Below, piece by piece: positions 52,956-62,160 of a DNA stretch of 64,000 bases; positions within the stretch are counted from its first letter, which is position 1, and every line of letters starts with the position of its first letter. The stretch lies in the NCBI RefSeq assembly GCF_022369515.1, contig NZ_CP059724.1, positions 62,001 to 126,000 on the forward strand, given 5' to 3'. Under the pieces are notes generated by a model that saw nothing but the letters and a program-made list of their open reading frames with translations, was not told where the DNA came from and did no database searches. The DNA is from Paenibacillus sp. 19GGS1-52 (lineage in GTDB: Bacteria; Bacillota; Bacilli; Paenibacillales; Paenibacillaceae). The position numbers and the translations under genes are program-made.

Positions 52956-54053
52956 TTATTTCAGAGCAGTAAATGGACTGCTTCCATCTGGCAGCAATTC
53001 TTTGAAGCTAAACGTGTACTCAGGGAATCCAAATGCATATGCGGTGTACTCATACAATTGGAAGAAGAGCACCGCCTTGCCATCCTTTAGATAAAAATAC
53101 TTCTCGGTATTCAGTCCGGTAAAACCTCCGAGATAACCATCTTCTGCCTTAATCAGCTTCGAGAGCTTGGCATTCAACTCTTTCTTATAGTTGGGGTTGG
53201 CTCCGAACAAATCGCCGAGAAGCAGACGTTTGCCGTCCTTCAGCGAGAAGGTAAAAGCTTGGCGGTAAGTCATTCCATGCGCCCCACCTGTGTATCCGTA
53301 TTGAGTCGTAATTAAGCTGAGTACACCATTCTGATTGTAAGTCACAATATAATATGCATCATATTCATACGGCCGGTCTTCCTCATCACCTTTAAGGGCA
53401 ATGTCCTTCTCTGCAGCTGCTGCAAAACTCATTGTAGTCTGCTTTAAGGTATTGTTGATTGCCTGCTCCGCATCTGTACTAGCAAGGCCACTGATTTGCG
53501 GATAATCCAGTTTAATGGTGGCTCCTGCTTGGTCATTAACATAACTTTCAGTCGCTATTGTCAATGGATTCTGCGGTCTGCTCATCACATTCAACCGGCC
53601 AGAGGCCGCATTCCAGTCCCCTTGATATCCTAAATAATCATTTAGCAGGCCAAAGGGTACATATAGGCGATTATTAATATTTTTTCCCTCATACTCCTTG
53701 ATATAAAAGTTGTTCACTGAAATTGAAATGCCATAGTCACTTACCATCAGCTTGGTCTGCGCCGTTCCTTTGCCAACGGTATAGGTATTCTCCTTCTTAT
53801 CGTAGGTAAGCGGCATCCGCAGTACATCGCGCATAAAGCTTAGTGGAACCCAAACCTGTCCATCTTTAAAAATACCCGTCTGCTGCGATATCGTTCCATT
53901 TGATTTCAGTACAACAAGATTCGCTTTACTCTGCGTCTTGCTGGTAGCAGCGTGACTCGTCTCTGCTGGCAAAAGCCCTCCACCCAGCAGTAAAGCTGCT
54001 GCCATTAACCCTGCGCCCCATTTACGGGCACTTTGTTTCGAAATCAAATTCAT
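52956..54053 (-). CDS. Secreted protein with copper-amine-oxidase-like N domain and DUF3298
   Basis: A 365-residue exported protein. A signal peptide (1-35, ending SHA-A) is followed by a stalk/copper amine oxidase N-terminal-like domain (about 45-160; VPLSFMRDVLRMPLTYD, LYVPFGLLNDYLGY), frequent in Paenibacillus surface proteins. Then come DUF4163/DUF3298-type domains (about 170-360; TTQYGYTGGAHGMTYRQAFTFSLKDGKRL) as in RsiV and PdaC. Those domains bind lysozyme or peptidoglycan in known cases. The ATG at 54053 begins the signal peptide, with AAGGGGA upstream. Possible cell-wall role. Confidence 0.8.
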   Translation of the reverse strand: MNLISKQSARKWGAGLMAAALLLGGGLLPAETSHAATSKTQSKANLVVLKSNGTISQQTGIFKDGQVWVPLSFMRDVLRMPLTYDKKENTYTVGKGTAQTKLMVSDYGISISVNNFYIKEYEGKNINNRLYVPFGLLNDYLGYQGDWNAASGRLNVMSRPQNPLTIATESYVNDQAGATIKLDYPQISGLASTDAEQAINNTLKQTTMSFAAAAEKDIALKGDEEDRPYEYDAYYIVTYNQNGVLSLITTQYGYTGGAHGMTYRQAFTFSLKDGKRLLLGDLFGANPNYKKELNAKLSKLIKAEDGYLGGFTGLNTEKYFYLKDGKAVLFFQLYEYTAYAFGFPEYTFSFKELLPDGSSPFTALK

Positions 54054-54180
54054 AATGTATTCATTTCCCCTTCCGCTAATCTTCACTCTTTCCATTATAG
54101 AGAAAATAGGAAGAGCGGTTGTTACAATTCACCTTACAGTTTCTTAACCAAAATGAGAGAATTCGCCCTTCACTATAGAA

Positions 54181-54232
54181 AAAACTCTGAGGCACTCCTC
54201 CGCCGTTAAGCAGAAGATTACCTCAGAGTTTT
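54181..54232. terminator. Terminator of the SIMPL gene
   Basis: AAAACTCTGAGG (54181-54192) pairs perfectly with CCTCAGAGTTTT (54221-54232). Symmetrical, usable in both directions; it sits after the SIMPL gene. Confidence 0.85.
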
Positions 54233-54263
54233 AGCAACACATAGAGCCATATTCAAAAAATGC

Positions 54264-55016
54264 TTATTTCAATTCATACGTTACGCTAAGCTGGGTTGTA
54301 ACCTTAACCTCTCCCGGTTCAACGGAAGTGCTGCCAGCGGAATCCGCTGCGCCCATTAGTTTCTCAGCTTGTGCTGCATAGACAGGGTTGTTGCCGTCAT
54401 CATTTTGAGTGACCGTAACCACCTGACCTAGACTGCGTTTAGCTGCTTTGGCAATAGCCCCTGCTTTTACATCGGCATTAGCCATCGCTTTGTCGATCAC
54501 TTGCGTTTCAAGTGTAGAGGGATCTTCAACAGCGAAATTTGCGTTGCCAATATTATTGGCTCCTGCTGCAGAAGCAGCATCCAGCAATTGTCCAACCTTG
54601 CTCAGGTCGCGATAAGCAATTACTAGAGTATGGTGCGCGTTGTAACCTTTAACCTGCTGGCCTTCTTTTTCTGAATACGTGTAATTCGGCTGTACCGAGA
54701 ACTGCGTGCTCTGAATGTCCTTATCGGAAATGCCCCAAGTCGTCTTCAGCAGCGCGGTCACCTTCTGGATTAGAGCACCATTAGTCTTCTGTGCTTCTTG
54801 TGCGGTTGCAGCCGTTGTATCCGCCCCGATGGACAAATACACGATATCTGGCTTAATGGACACCTCACCTTTACCGATTACACTCACAATGTTTTTTTGT
54901 ACATCCTCAGCATACGCCTTTTCAGGCCCTTGAAATGCCCCGCTCAGACCCATTCCCCCTATCAATAAGCTTCCCGCAAGCAGCACCGATCCAACTGTTT
55001 TAACCAATCCCTTCAC
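54264..55016 (-). CDS. Exported SIMPL-domain (DUF541) protein
   Basis: A 250-residue protein with a signal peptide (to about residue 36, AYA-ED) and a SIMPL/DUF541 domain (about 40-250; ISVIGKGEVSIKPDIVYLSIG and the repeated-helix segments). The domain is found in periplasmic or surface proteins such as BP26 that form channel-like oligomers; the role in Gram-positives is unknown. A TTG at 55025 sits directly on AAAGGGG, so the GTG at 55016 with 9-nt spacing is the better start. It lies upstream of the DUF3298 gene. Confidence 0.85.
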   Translation of the reverse strand: MKGLVKTVGSVLLAGSLLIGGMGLSGAFQGPEKAYAEDVQKNIVSVIGKGEVSIKPDIVYLSIGADTTAATAQEAQKTNGALIQKVTALLKTTWGISDKDIQSTQFSVQPNYTYSEKEGQQVKGYNAHHTLVIAYRDLSKVGQLLDAASAAGANNIGNANFAVEDPSTLETQVIDKAMANADVKAGAIAKAAKRSLGQVVTVTQNDDGNNPVYAAQAEKLMGAADSAGSTSVEPGEVKVTTQLSVTYELK

Positions 55017-55127
55017 GTTTGCCAACCCCTTTCATCCTCTTAATCATTTGGTACCCTCTAGACGAGACAGCTTGGCAAAAGTTGCATAGTTTTCCCATTA
55101 CCAAAAAATATTTTGTGTGATTAATAG

Positions 55128-55655
55128 TTAGGTCTCGATCCAGAACCGGTGAATGACATTGCCATCTTCCTCGACGTAAGAAATATCCTCTACACCGCCG
55201 TTTTTACGGATGGTCTTTTCCGAAGCGATATTTATGGCATCACAGACAACAAGGGCTCTTTCAATACCAAGTTCCTTAGTTTTATGTAGAGCTTGCCCCA
55301 GTAATGCACTGGCAAATCCTTTTTGTCTTGCGGAAGGACGGATACCATATCCGATATGCCCACCGCTATGCAGCAGCTTCTCATTCAGGCGATGTCTGAT
55401 ATTGACTGCACCAACTATACTGGTGACATCGGCCGTAACTAACCAATAGGTAGTGCTTGGCACCCAGCCCTCGGGAATGTTCACAGTATGCTCGTTATCC
55501 CGTAGATATTGGACCATCGCTGCGAAATTAGAGGGGTCTCGGCCAATCACCCATGGGATCATATCCTCTCCACTTTCCTTCCATTCTTTATAGAACGACA
55601 AATAAAGCTCTTCCAGGTCTACATTCGGCCGCATCAAGATCACTTGGGTCTGCAT
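55128..55655 (-). CDS. GNAT-family N-acetyltransferase
   Basis: A 175-residue acetyltransferase. The acetyl-CoA motif A is GGHIGYGIRPSARQKGFASALLGQAL (about 98-123), with the usual CDAINIASEKTIRKNGGV segment for motif B. It resembles uncharacterised YkwB/YjdJ-like GNAT proteins; the amine substrate is unknown. GTAGGAGG precedes the ATG. Three tandem 62-bp repeats (55670-55854) occupy the DNA immediately upstream and probably lie in the 5' leader. Confidence 0.85.
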   Translation of the reverse strand: MQTQVILMRPNVDLEELYLSFYKEWKESGEDMIPWVIGRDPSNFAAMVQYLRDNEHTVNIPEGWVPSTTYWLVTADVTSIVGAVNIRHRLNEKLLHSGGHIGYGIRPSARQKGFASALLGQALHKTKELGIERALVVCDAINIASEKTIRKNGGVEDISYVEEDGNVIHRFWIET

Positions 55656-55669
55656 TTTATCCTCCTACA

Positions 55670-55854
55670 AGTTTTGTGAGCGTTGCCTCATTGATTTACT
55701 TCGTACAAAACTACTTCGGAAGCATACACTTAGTTTTGTGAGCGTTACTTCATTGATTTACTTCGTACAAAACTACTTCGGAAGCATACACTTAGTTTTG
55801 TGAGCGTTACCTCGTCGATTTACTTCGTACAAAACTACTTCGAAGCATACGGCT
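55670..55854. repeat. Three tandem 62-bp repeats
   Basis: Units start at 55670, 55732 and 55794 with an exact 62-bp period; the third is one base shorter. Each holds inverted arms AGTTTTGT and ACAAAACT about 30 bp apart, then CTTCGGAAG. Unit 1 and unit 2 differ at only a few positions. On the minus strand the last arm runs directly into the ribosome site of the GNAT gene. Confidence 0.92.
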
Positions 55855-55858
55855 ATAT

Positions 55859-55884
55859 GAAAAAAAGCCCACAAGGGGCTTTTG
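55859..55884 (-). terminator. Terminator of the Crh/HPr-like gene
   Basis: AAGCCC/GGGCTT stem (55865-55870 with 55876-55881) with a five-base loop, followed leftward by six T. It closes the rapZ-yvcK-whiA-crh operon. Confidence 0.8.
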
Positions 55885-55914
55885 GTCATAAGAAAAAGAA
55901 AGGCTTTACAAAAA

Positions 55915-56184
55915 TCACTGGTTTTCAAGCTCTTCTTTGCTAACGAGACTTGTCAAAGCGGTTACAGCTTGGTCTGCATCGGCGCCATCCGCGCTAATAT
56001 AAATCTCCGTGCCGGAACTGATCGCCAGGCTCATAATACCCATGATGCTTTTGGCGTTTACTTTTTTATCGTCTTTTTCCACGAAAATCTCCGACGAAAA
56101 CTTGTTAGCTTCTTGCACAAACAATGCTGCCGGCCGTGCATGGAGCCCCGTCTTTAACCGTACAACTACCGGGTGCTTTGTCAT
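55915..56184 (-). CDS. crh: HPr-family protein in the crh position, with His15 kept
   Basis: An 89-residue HPr-fold protein. It aligns closely with B. subtilis Crh (VRLKTGLxARPAALFVQEAN, KKVNAKSIMGIMSLA), and Ser46 is present. B. subtilis Crh has Gln at position 15; here it is His15, the PTS phosphorylation site, so it may carry phosphate to sugars as well as act as a CcpA cofactor. It lies after whiA, as crh does in Bacillus. GGGGGTAAG precedes the ATG at 56184. Whether the genome has another ptsH cannot be seen here. Confidence 0.88.
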   Translation of the reverse strand: MTKHPVVVRLKTGLHARPAALFVQEANKFSSEIFVEKDDKKVNAKSIMGIMSLAISSGTEIYISADGADADQAVTALTSLVSKEELENQ

Positions 56185-56284
56185 GAAACGCTTACCCCCT
56201 ATTTGAGATCTGCCCAAAAATTTTCACATTAAATTTTATAATATTATATCATTATAACTTAATCCACACTAGAACAAAAATAAA

Positions 56285-57214
56285 TCAACTGCCCCGCACC
56301 TTGTCCGCCAGTTCATCAATTTTGCGCAGTCGGTGGTTTACCCCTGATTTGCTGACCGTACCCCTCAGCATTTCTCCGACTTCTTTAAGGTTGATATCTG
56401 GATTGGCCAACCTGACTTCTGCGACTTCCCGCAATTTATCCGGCAAGGAGTCCAGTCCCACCTCCCTCTGCAACAGCTTGATATTCTCAATCTGCCGCAC
56501 TGCCGCACTGATCGTTTTGTTCAAATTCGCGGTTTCACAGTTAACGAGACGGTTAACCGAATTACGCATGTCACGCATGATGCGCACATCCTCAAATTTG
56601 AACAACGCCTGATGCGCACCAATAAGGCTTAAGAACTCAATGATCTTTTCGCCTTCTTTAATATAGAGAATAAAGCCCTTCTTACGCTCGATGCACCGGG
56701 CATTCAAGTGAAACTCACCGGCCAGATCTACAAGCGCCTTACAGTGCTCCTCATACATCGAGGATATCTCTAGATGGTAGGAGGAACCTTCGGGGTTGTT
56801 AACTGAGCCACCCGCCATGAAGGCGCCGCGCAAGTATGCACGTTTGCAGCAGTTTTTGCCAACAATCTCGTTATCGATACCATCCGTGAAATTAAAGCCC
56901 TCGGAAACGATTCGAAGATCATTTAGAATCTCCTGTACGCGAGTCGGAATCCGGACGATATAGACGTTATTCTTCTTCAACCGCATTTTTTTACGCACGA
57001 GTAGCTCGATATGAACCTGGTAATATTTCTTAAGTAAAGAATATACCCGCCTTGCAATCGCGGCGTTCTCTGTCGAAATGTCGAGAACAACCTTTTTGCT
57101 TGAAAGCTGCACAGATCCGTTCATCCGGATCAGCGCTGACATTTCGGCCTTCTCACAGCAAGGCTGGCTCTCCACCATCGTCAGTTCTTTTTTGGTAAGG
57201 GCCGCAAAAGACAA
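56285..57214 (-). CDS. whiA: WhiA, sporulation/cell-division DNA-binding protein
   Basis: A 309-residue protein with an N-terminal LAGLIDADG-like domain (about 90-220, [17 protein letters not shown]) and a C-terminal helix-turn-helix (about 255-305, [26 protein letters not shown]). In Bacillus it affects FtsZ assembly and chromosome segregation. The start is TTG (57212-57214) after GAGGTGAG with 5-nt spacing, giving the family N-terminus [11 protein letters not shown]. The middle gene of yvcK-whiA-crh. Confidence 0.96.
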   Translation of the reverse strand: MSFAALTKKELTMVESQPCCEKAEMSALIRMNGSVQLSSKKVVLDISTENAAIARRVYSLLKKYYQVHIELLVRKKMRLKKNNVYIVRIPTRVQEILNDLRIVSEGFNFTDGIDNEIVGKNCCKRAYLRGAFMAGGSVNNPEGSSYHLEISSMYEEHCKALVDLAGEFHLNARCIERKKGFILYIKEGEKIIEFLSLIGAHQALFKFEDVRIMRDMRNSVNRLVNCETANLNKTISAAVRQIENIKLLQREVGLDSLPDKLREVAEVRLANPDINLKEVGEMLRGTVSKSGVNHRLRKIDELADKVRGS

Positions 57215-57251
57215 GGGTCTCACCTCTTTCTTGATATTACTGCCTGTGGAG

Positions 57252-58229
57252 TTATCTTGATATCCAGTCCTGTACAAGCTGATAAATGTGATGGCTGAGC
57301 TTATCAGTATCATGCCTTAAATAAGTGCGAAATAACACCAATTTATCAGCTATTACCTTATACCCATTGCCATCCAGCGCTTCCTGATCCAGCACCACCG
57401 GGCGAGCGCCCTTCTCCGCGTATTTACTCTGTACCTGTTCCGGGATTTCACCATCGTTAACGATTACATAATCGAACAGATGCAGCCCGATATGATCGTA
57501 TACGGCCTGAAGGTGATCACTCACTGTATAGTTATCCGTTTCACCGGGTTGAGTCATTACGTTGCAGACAAAAATCTTGATTGCATTGGAGGACACTACA
57601 GCCTCGGCCAGCTTGGGCACTAGCAAGTTCGGAAGGATACTGGTGTATAGACTCCCTGGACCCAGCAGGATTGCATCTGCCTTCTGGATAGCCTCAAGTG
57701 CTTCAGGCAGCGGTTCCACATCTGCTGGCTCCAAAAACACACGCTTAATGATGCCGCCTGCCTCTGGAATCTTAGATTCGCCGGTAATAATGGTGCCGTC
57801 CGCCATTTCAGCGTGCAGGACTACGGCTTCTCCAGCCGCAGGCAACACCCGGCCGCGAACAGCAAATAAACGGCTAAGTTCCCGGACAGCAGTGACAAAA
57901 TCACCGGATATATCTGTAAGTGCAGCTAGGATCAGGTTGCCAAGACTATGTCCTGCCAGTCCTTCACCGCCGTTGCTAAAGCGGTATCTCATGATTTCCG
58001 CCATTAATGGCTCTACATCCGCCATAGCTGTGAGTACGTTGCGGATATCGCCTGGTGGCGGCATTTGCAGTTCACTGCGCAGAATACCGGAGCTGCCCCC
58101 ATCATCTGCTACAGTTACTATAGCTGTAATGTCCAGCGGCTTTTCTTTTAAGCCCCGAAGCATGACAGATAATCCTGTACCTCCGCCCATAACGACGATA
58201 CGCGGACGAGGAATTTGTTCTTCAGCCAC
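57252..58229 (-). CDS. yvcK: Gluconeogenesis factor YvcK/GlmR
   Basis: A 325-residue cytoplasmic protein of the CofD/YvcK family. N-terminal [18 protein letters not shown], then [25 protein letters not shown] and [17 protein letters not shown]. In Bacillus it binds UDP-GlcNAc, stimulates GlmS and is needed on gluconeogenic carbon. The start is GTG (58229) after AAGGGG. It lies between rapZ and whiA, the conserved order. Confidence 0.96.
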   Translation of the reverse strand: MAEEQIPRPRIVVMGGGTGLSVMLRGLKEKPLDITAIVTVADDGGSSGILRSELQMPPPGDIRNVLTAMADVEPLMAEIMRYRFSNGGEGLAGHSLGNLILAALTDISGDFVTAVRELSRLFAVRGRVLPAAGEAVVLHAEMADGTIITGESKIPEAGGIIKRVFLEPADVEPLPEALEAIQKADAILLGPGSLYTSILPNLLVPKLAEAVVSSNAIKIFVCNVMTQPGETDNYTVSDHLQAVYDHIGLHLFDYVIVNDGEIPEQVQSKYAEKGARPVVLDQEALDGNGYKVIADKLVLFRTYLRHDTDKLSHHIYQLVQDWISR

Positions 58230-58247
58230 TATTGACCCCTTCTCTCG

Positions 58248-59147
58248 TTAGTGCCGATCACGCTCGGAATCCCGGTGACTAACTGTTATAGATTCCGTCT
58301 CGCTGACGCCTAGCATTTTACCCAAGTATTCGGAAATAGCTACCGACCGGTGTTTGCCGCCTGTGCAGCCAATACCGATTATAATCTGGGATTTGCCTTC
58401 TTTACGATATTGAGGAATTAGAAAATGAAGCATATCTAACAGTTTGGTCAGGAATACCTGCGTTTCGGGCCATTTCATTACATAATCATAGACATCGCTG
58501 TCCTGGCCGGTTTTGGGCCGCAGGTGATCTACATAGTGCGGATTAGGCAAAAAACGAACATCAAACACGAGGTCTGCATCAATGGGAATACCATACTTGA
58601 ATCCGAACGAAGTAATGTTGACGGAGAGCGTGCTTTTTCCAAGATGGGAAAAACGGGATACAATCTTCTCCTTAAGTTGCGCCGGCTTCATACTGCTTGT
58701 GTCCAGACACAGCGTAGCCGAATCCTTCAAATCCTCAAGCATTTTGCGTTCCAGACGGATGCCGTCAAGCGGCATTCCTTTGGGCGCAAGCGGATGATGC
58801 CGCCGACTTTCCTTGTAGCGCTGGACAAGTACAGAATCCGTAGCATCCAGAAAAAGAATTTCGCAACCAATCGTAGACTCATCCTTGATGTAGGCAAGTG
58901 ATTCCGCTAGGGCGGTGAAGAACTCCCGTCCCCGCAGGTCAATTACAAGAGCTACCTTAGCAATCTTGCCCTTTGATTGTTCAATCAACTCTGCGAACTT
59001 GGGAATAAGTACTGGCGGCAGATTATCTACACAGAAGAAGCCTAGATCCTCCAGACTCTGCACAGCAATAGTCTTCCCCGCGCCTGACATTCCCGTAATA
59101 ATGATCAGGGTGGCCCCAGCCGAAGGAGCACCCTCCAATTCGGTCAT
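58248..59147 (-). CDS. rapZ: RNase adapter protein RapZ / YvcJ nucleotide-binding protein
   Basis: A 299-residue P-loop protein: Walker A GMSGAGKT (about 20-27), [13 protein letters not shown], and the C-terminal [12 protein letters not shown] and HRD motifs. In E. coli RapZ controls GlmS through small RNAs; in Bacillus YvcJ binds and hydrolyses ATP/GTP and affects competence. I chose the ATG at 59147, 8 nt after GGAGGGG. First gene of the rapZ-yvcK-whiA-crh unit. Confidence 0.95.
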   Translation of the reverse strand: MTELEGAPSAGATLIIITGMSGAGKTIAVQSLEDLGFFCVDNLPPVLIPKFAELIEQSKGKIAKVALVIDLRGREFFTALAESLAYIKDESTIGCEILFLDATDSVLVQRYKESRRHHPLAPKGMPLDGIRLERKMLEDLKDSATLCLDTSSMKPAQLKEKIVSRFSHLGKSTLSVNITSFGFKYGIPIDADLVFDVRFLPNPHYVDHLRPKTGQDSDVYDYVMKWPETQVFLTKLLDMLHFLIPQYRKEGKSQIIIGIGCTGGKHRSVAISEYLGKMLGVSETESITVSHRDSERDRH

Positions 59148-59195
59148 CAAAGCATCCCCTCCCTAAGATTATAGTATATGAATAATATCCGCTTA

Positions 59196-60146
59196 TTAAG
59201 AACGTATCAGCAGGCCAGCAGCACCAACAATACCAGCATCATTGCCAAGCTCAGCAGGAATAATTGTAACACCTGTCTGAAGCGGCGCCGGTGTCAGCTT
59301 GGCAAATACGCGACGAACTTCATTAAATAGAATATCGCCAGCTTTGGATACGCCTCCACCAACGATGAATACCTCAGGGTTAAGCACGGCAGCAACTGCA
59401 GCCATGGATTTACCCAGGTAGAAGGCTGCCCGGTTGATAATGCGAATGGCTACTTCATCGCCAGCCTTCGCGGCATCGAACACTTCTTTTGCAGCGATCT
59501 TTTCTACTAATGAGAGAGAGGTACGGTCGCCGCGCGCTACAGCATCATTAGCCATACGGATGATTCCGGTAGCGGAGGAAACGGTTTCCAAACAGCCTAT
59601 GTTGCCACAGCCGCACTGGATAGCTTCCAGATCCGGCACTACAGTAATATGCCCCAATTCACCAGCTAGACCGGCAAAGCCCTGATAGATTTTACCGTTA
59701 ATAATAATTCCACCACCAACGCCAGTTCCCAGGGTGTAGCAGACGCAATTCTCTACGCCACGCCCTGCACCACTCCATGCTTCACCTAATGCCGCCACAT
59801 TGGCGTCATTGTCTATTTTGACAGGCTTGTTTAATCGACCCTCCAGAATGGAACGAATCGGTACGTCTCTAAATCCTATGTTAGGCGCAAGAATAATAAT
59901 TCCTTCACGGATATTTGTGAACCCAGCCAAGCCCGCCCCTACACCAGCCAGCTGTTCCCAAGAGTATGGAGAATCCTCCACGATTTGACGCACATACTTC
60001 TCGATATTATCGATGACGGTATCGACGCCATCTTGGGTTCCTGTTGGTCCTTCGTAAGTATGCAGCAGTTGTCCCTCGGCATTGCAGATCCCAACCTTAA
60101 TTGTGGTTCCACCCAAATCCACGCCAACGTAGATATTTTCAGACAT
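59196..60146 (-). CDS. glk: ROK-family glucokinase
   Basis: A 316-residue cytoplasmic sugar kinase. The ATP motif VGVDLGGTTIKVGICN is at the start, the substrate motif DNDANVAALGEAW in the middle, and the ROK zinc motif CGCGNIGCLETVSS follows. It phosphorylates glucose for glycolysis. The start at 60146 has AAGGTGG 8 nt upstream. Single gene upstream of rapZ. Confidence 0.93.
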   Translation of the reverse strand: MSENIYVGVDLGGTTIKVGICNAEGQLLHTYEGPTGTQDGVDTVIDNIEKYVRQIVEDSPYSWEQLAGVGAGLAGFTNIREGIIILAPNIGFRDVPIRSILEGRLNKPVKIDNDANVAALGEAWSGAGRGVENCVCYTLGTGVGGGIIINGKIYQGFAGLAGELGHITVVPDLEAIQCGCGNIGCLETVSSATGIIRMANDAVARGDRTSLSLVEKIAAKEVFDAAKAGDEVAIRIINRAAFYLGKSMAAVAAVLNPEVFIVGGGVSKAGDILFNEVRRVFAKLTPAPLQTGVTIIPAELGNDAGIVGAAGLLIRS

Positions 60147-60285
60147 GTAACAAGCCACCTTTTTCTATGCTAAAATAGTTAATCGTACGTATCCACTATA
60201 ATAGAACCCCTCCCTGCGGTCAAGGAAAGACGATACACCCGGCCATATCTCTAGAGTATAGAATAAATCTTGGCCCGCTCGTATA

Positions 60286-60319
60286 TCAAAAACTCCCTTA
60301 CGCTGAGGTAAGAGAGTCC
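60286..60319 (-). terminator. Terminator of the DUF438 gene
   Basis: ACTCTCTTAC (minus strand) pairs with GTAAGGGAGT around CTCAGC, followed leftward by five T. Confidence 0.8.
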
Positions 60320-60370
60320 TTGTGAAAATATAAGAGATTTGCTAAGCAGACACAGCAGATATAAATAATG

Positions 60371-61651
60371 TTATTCCGACAAAATACGTTTTTGTCCCTC
60401 TAATGCACGGATCGGAGCAATATTCTGCGTAAATTCCAAAGTGCCCATATACCGACCTGTCTCATCCCGTACAGCAAAGTAACGAATATAGATGAACTTA
60501 TCCTTCATCGCAATCCAAAAGTCCTCTGCATCCTTGCGTCCGGCCTTGAAATCCTCCAACAGCTTCTCAACGACATGTACACTTTGCGGCGGATGACAGT
60601 TCTGGACCGTGCGGCCGATGACGGCTTTAGTCCGAGCAAAAATACGCTCTTTGCCGTGGGAGAAATAACGGACTACATCATTCTCGTCAATAAAGGTTAG
60701 ATCAACCGGCAGATGATTCATAACAGCCTCAAGCTGTTGCATGGACAGAAGACCTGTCTCAAAGCGAATAAAGCCCTGTGGTGCTGCTTCTGTTTCTTTT
60801 TCTTCAGCTTCTTCCTTCTGATCCCCAGAAGCCGCCCCTTCTGGTTCAGCGACACGAACCGGAATCCATTCTTGCTCCGGTGCTGTCAAGCAGAAGCCTA
60901 TCTCATCACTTTCACGGGCGATTTTGACCCATTCGTCTTCAGTTAGCTTATCCAGCGCCATAGGCAGAAGAATATTCTCTTCTTTAAAGATCATCTCATT
61001 CACTTCTGTAATGATAAGCGCAAGCGCATCATTTATCTCTGCTTGTTCTCCTTGGTAATTGCTGAGAAGCGCCTTGGCCCCTTTTATCATGTTGCGAATA
61101 TTATCATCTACACCCCACATTACTTTGGTCGGTCCATAAATACCGTACTTCTCGAGATAAGGGAATACCAGATTCTCTTTGCGACTATAGTGCTTATCTA
61201 GGTCCAGCAGCAGGCTCAAATCCTCCAGCAGTTTAAAAATGATCTCCTCGCTAGCGTTCTTCTGGAACTTATCCGCGTGCAGTTCGAGACGGAAGTTGAC
61301 AAGCCGTTCGATTTCACGGTTCTCAAGCTTAAAGGTATGCACGGGGTGACCCGGCTGTTCTTCTGGTGCGCTGGAACGGTGAATGGCCTCAATTGAACCT
61401 TTGAAGATCGCTGTATGCACTGAGCAAAGGCGTTGCACCTCTGAAACGGGAATACCTTCTTCTGTCATTAGGGAATGTTCCATAGCAGAGATTTCCGCCA
61501 CTGTTACATCTCCCACAGCTTCTGCAAACCGCGCCTTTACTTCCTCTACACTTTTACCTGCATGCAGTTCCTTAATAATCTCTCTAAGCATAGCTTGGCG
61601 GCGTGTTTGCTCCGGCACATCAACCTCACGGTTATTTATCAGTTCGCTCAT
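60371..61651 (-). CDS. DUF438 protein with hemerythrin and PAS domains
   Basis: A 426-residue cytoplasmic protein. DUF438 (about 1-90) is followed by a hemerythrin-like HHE domain (about 100-240, LHADKF, DLDKHYSRKENLVFPYLE, FKEENILLP) that could bind a di-iron centre, an acidic linker, and a PAS-like domain (about 300-420, LPVDLTFIDENDVVRYFS). This matches proteins linked to nitric-oxide or oxygen sensing and iron-sulfur repair. It follows the DUF1858 gene with a 42-bp gap, so the two form an operon behind an FNR/CRP-like palindrome. Confidence 0.85.
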   Translation of the reverse strand: MSELINNREVDVPEQTRRQAMLREIIKELHAGKSVEEVKARFAEAVGDVTVAEISAMEHSLMTEEGIPVSEVQRLCSVHTAIFKGSIEAIHRSSAPEEQPGHPVHTFKLENREIERLVNFRLELHADKFQKNASEEIIFKLLEDLSLLLDLDKHYSRKENLVFPYLEKYGIYGPTKVMWGVDDNIRNMIKGAKALLSNYQGEQAEINDALALIITEVNEMIFKEENILLPMALDKLTEDEWVKIARESDEIGFCLTAPEQEWIPVRVAEPEGAASGDQKEEAEEKETEAAPQGFIRFETGLLSMQQLEAVMNHLPVDLTFIDENDVVRYFSHGKERIFARTKAVIGRTVQNCHPPQSVHVVEKLLEDFKAGRKDAEDFWIAMKDKFIYIRYFAVRDETGRYMGTLEFTQNIAPIRALEGQKRILSE

Positions 61652-61693
61652 TATAATTTCTCCTCTTATCGAAGTCTTGTGAACTACGTTGCT

Positions 61694-61921
61694 CTATTCA
61701 AGTACCTTGAAGCCGTGTTGTTGAAAAGTCAGCCTGGCGGTATCCTTGTCTATTTTCTTCAGCTTGAAGCCTTTGGAGAGGGTCATGAAGCGGCCGGCGG
61801 TCTGAAGCATCCCGGGCTTTACAATATCGTGAAAACCCAGCTCTACCATAATATCGATCACTTCAGGATGCCGATCCACCAATTCAAATATGGACTCATC
61901 CATCTTCAGCACTTTTTCCAT
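61694..61921 (-). CDS. DUF1858 domain protein
   Basis: A 75-residue protein of the DUF1858 family, MEKVLKMDESIFELVDRHPEVIDIMVELGF, related to the N-terminal ScdA/RIC domain but without its Cys-Cys di-iron reactive pair. Stand-alone DUF1858 genes next to DUF438-hemerythrin genes are a known pairing in anaerobes and Firmicutes. The ATG at 61921 has AGGAG 8 nt upstream. It is first in the operon, 63 bp from the FNR/CRP-like site. Confidence 0.85.
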   Translation of the reverse strand: MEKVLKMDESIFELVDRHPEVIDIMVELGFHDIVKPGMLQTAGRFMTLSKGFKLKKIDKDTARLTFQQHGFKVLE

Positions 61922-61983
61922 GTGCGCCACTCCTTATTGAGAACTCTTCTCAACAACAGATTAGCATAGGCAAAATAGGGTCA

Positions 61984-62001
61984 TTGTGATTCCAGTCACA
62001 A
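61984..62001 (-). promoter_or_regulatory. FNR/CRP-like operator
   Basis: TTGTGATTCCAGTCACAA, perfect 6-6-6 dyad matching TGTGA N6 TCACA used by Bacillus Fnr. On the minus strand TATGCT or TAATCT (61968-61959) lies about where a -10 would be for an activator bound near -40. Confidence 0.75.
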
Positions 62002-62160
62002 ACTCAAAAAAGATGCACAGGATCTTATCAACTTGTGAGAAGATTGCGTGCATCTAATGAGTACCGTTTAAATTTCCCACGACAAAAAGACCGCCTCCTT
62101 CTGCCTTTAAAAGCATGGGAAACCGCCTTTTATCTTATAGATTAGAAATAATGTGGTATT

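Noticed and set aside
55670..55854. Repeats as a CRISPR array
   Set aside because: The 62-bp units follow each other without unique spacers and there are no cas genes in the window.
62090..62160. Terminator hairpin after uxaA
   Set aside because: The GACCGCC and AACCGCC blocks are direct rather than inverted repeats, so I could not draw a stable stem before the T-run.
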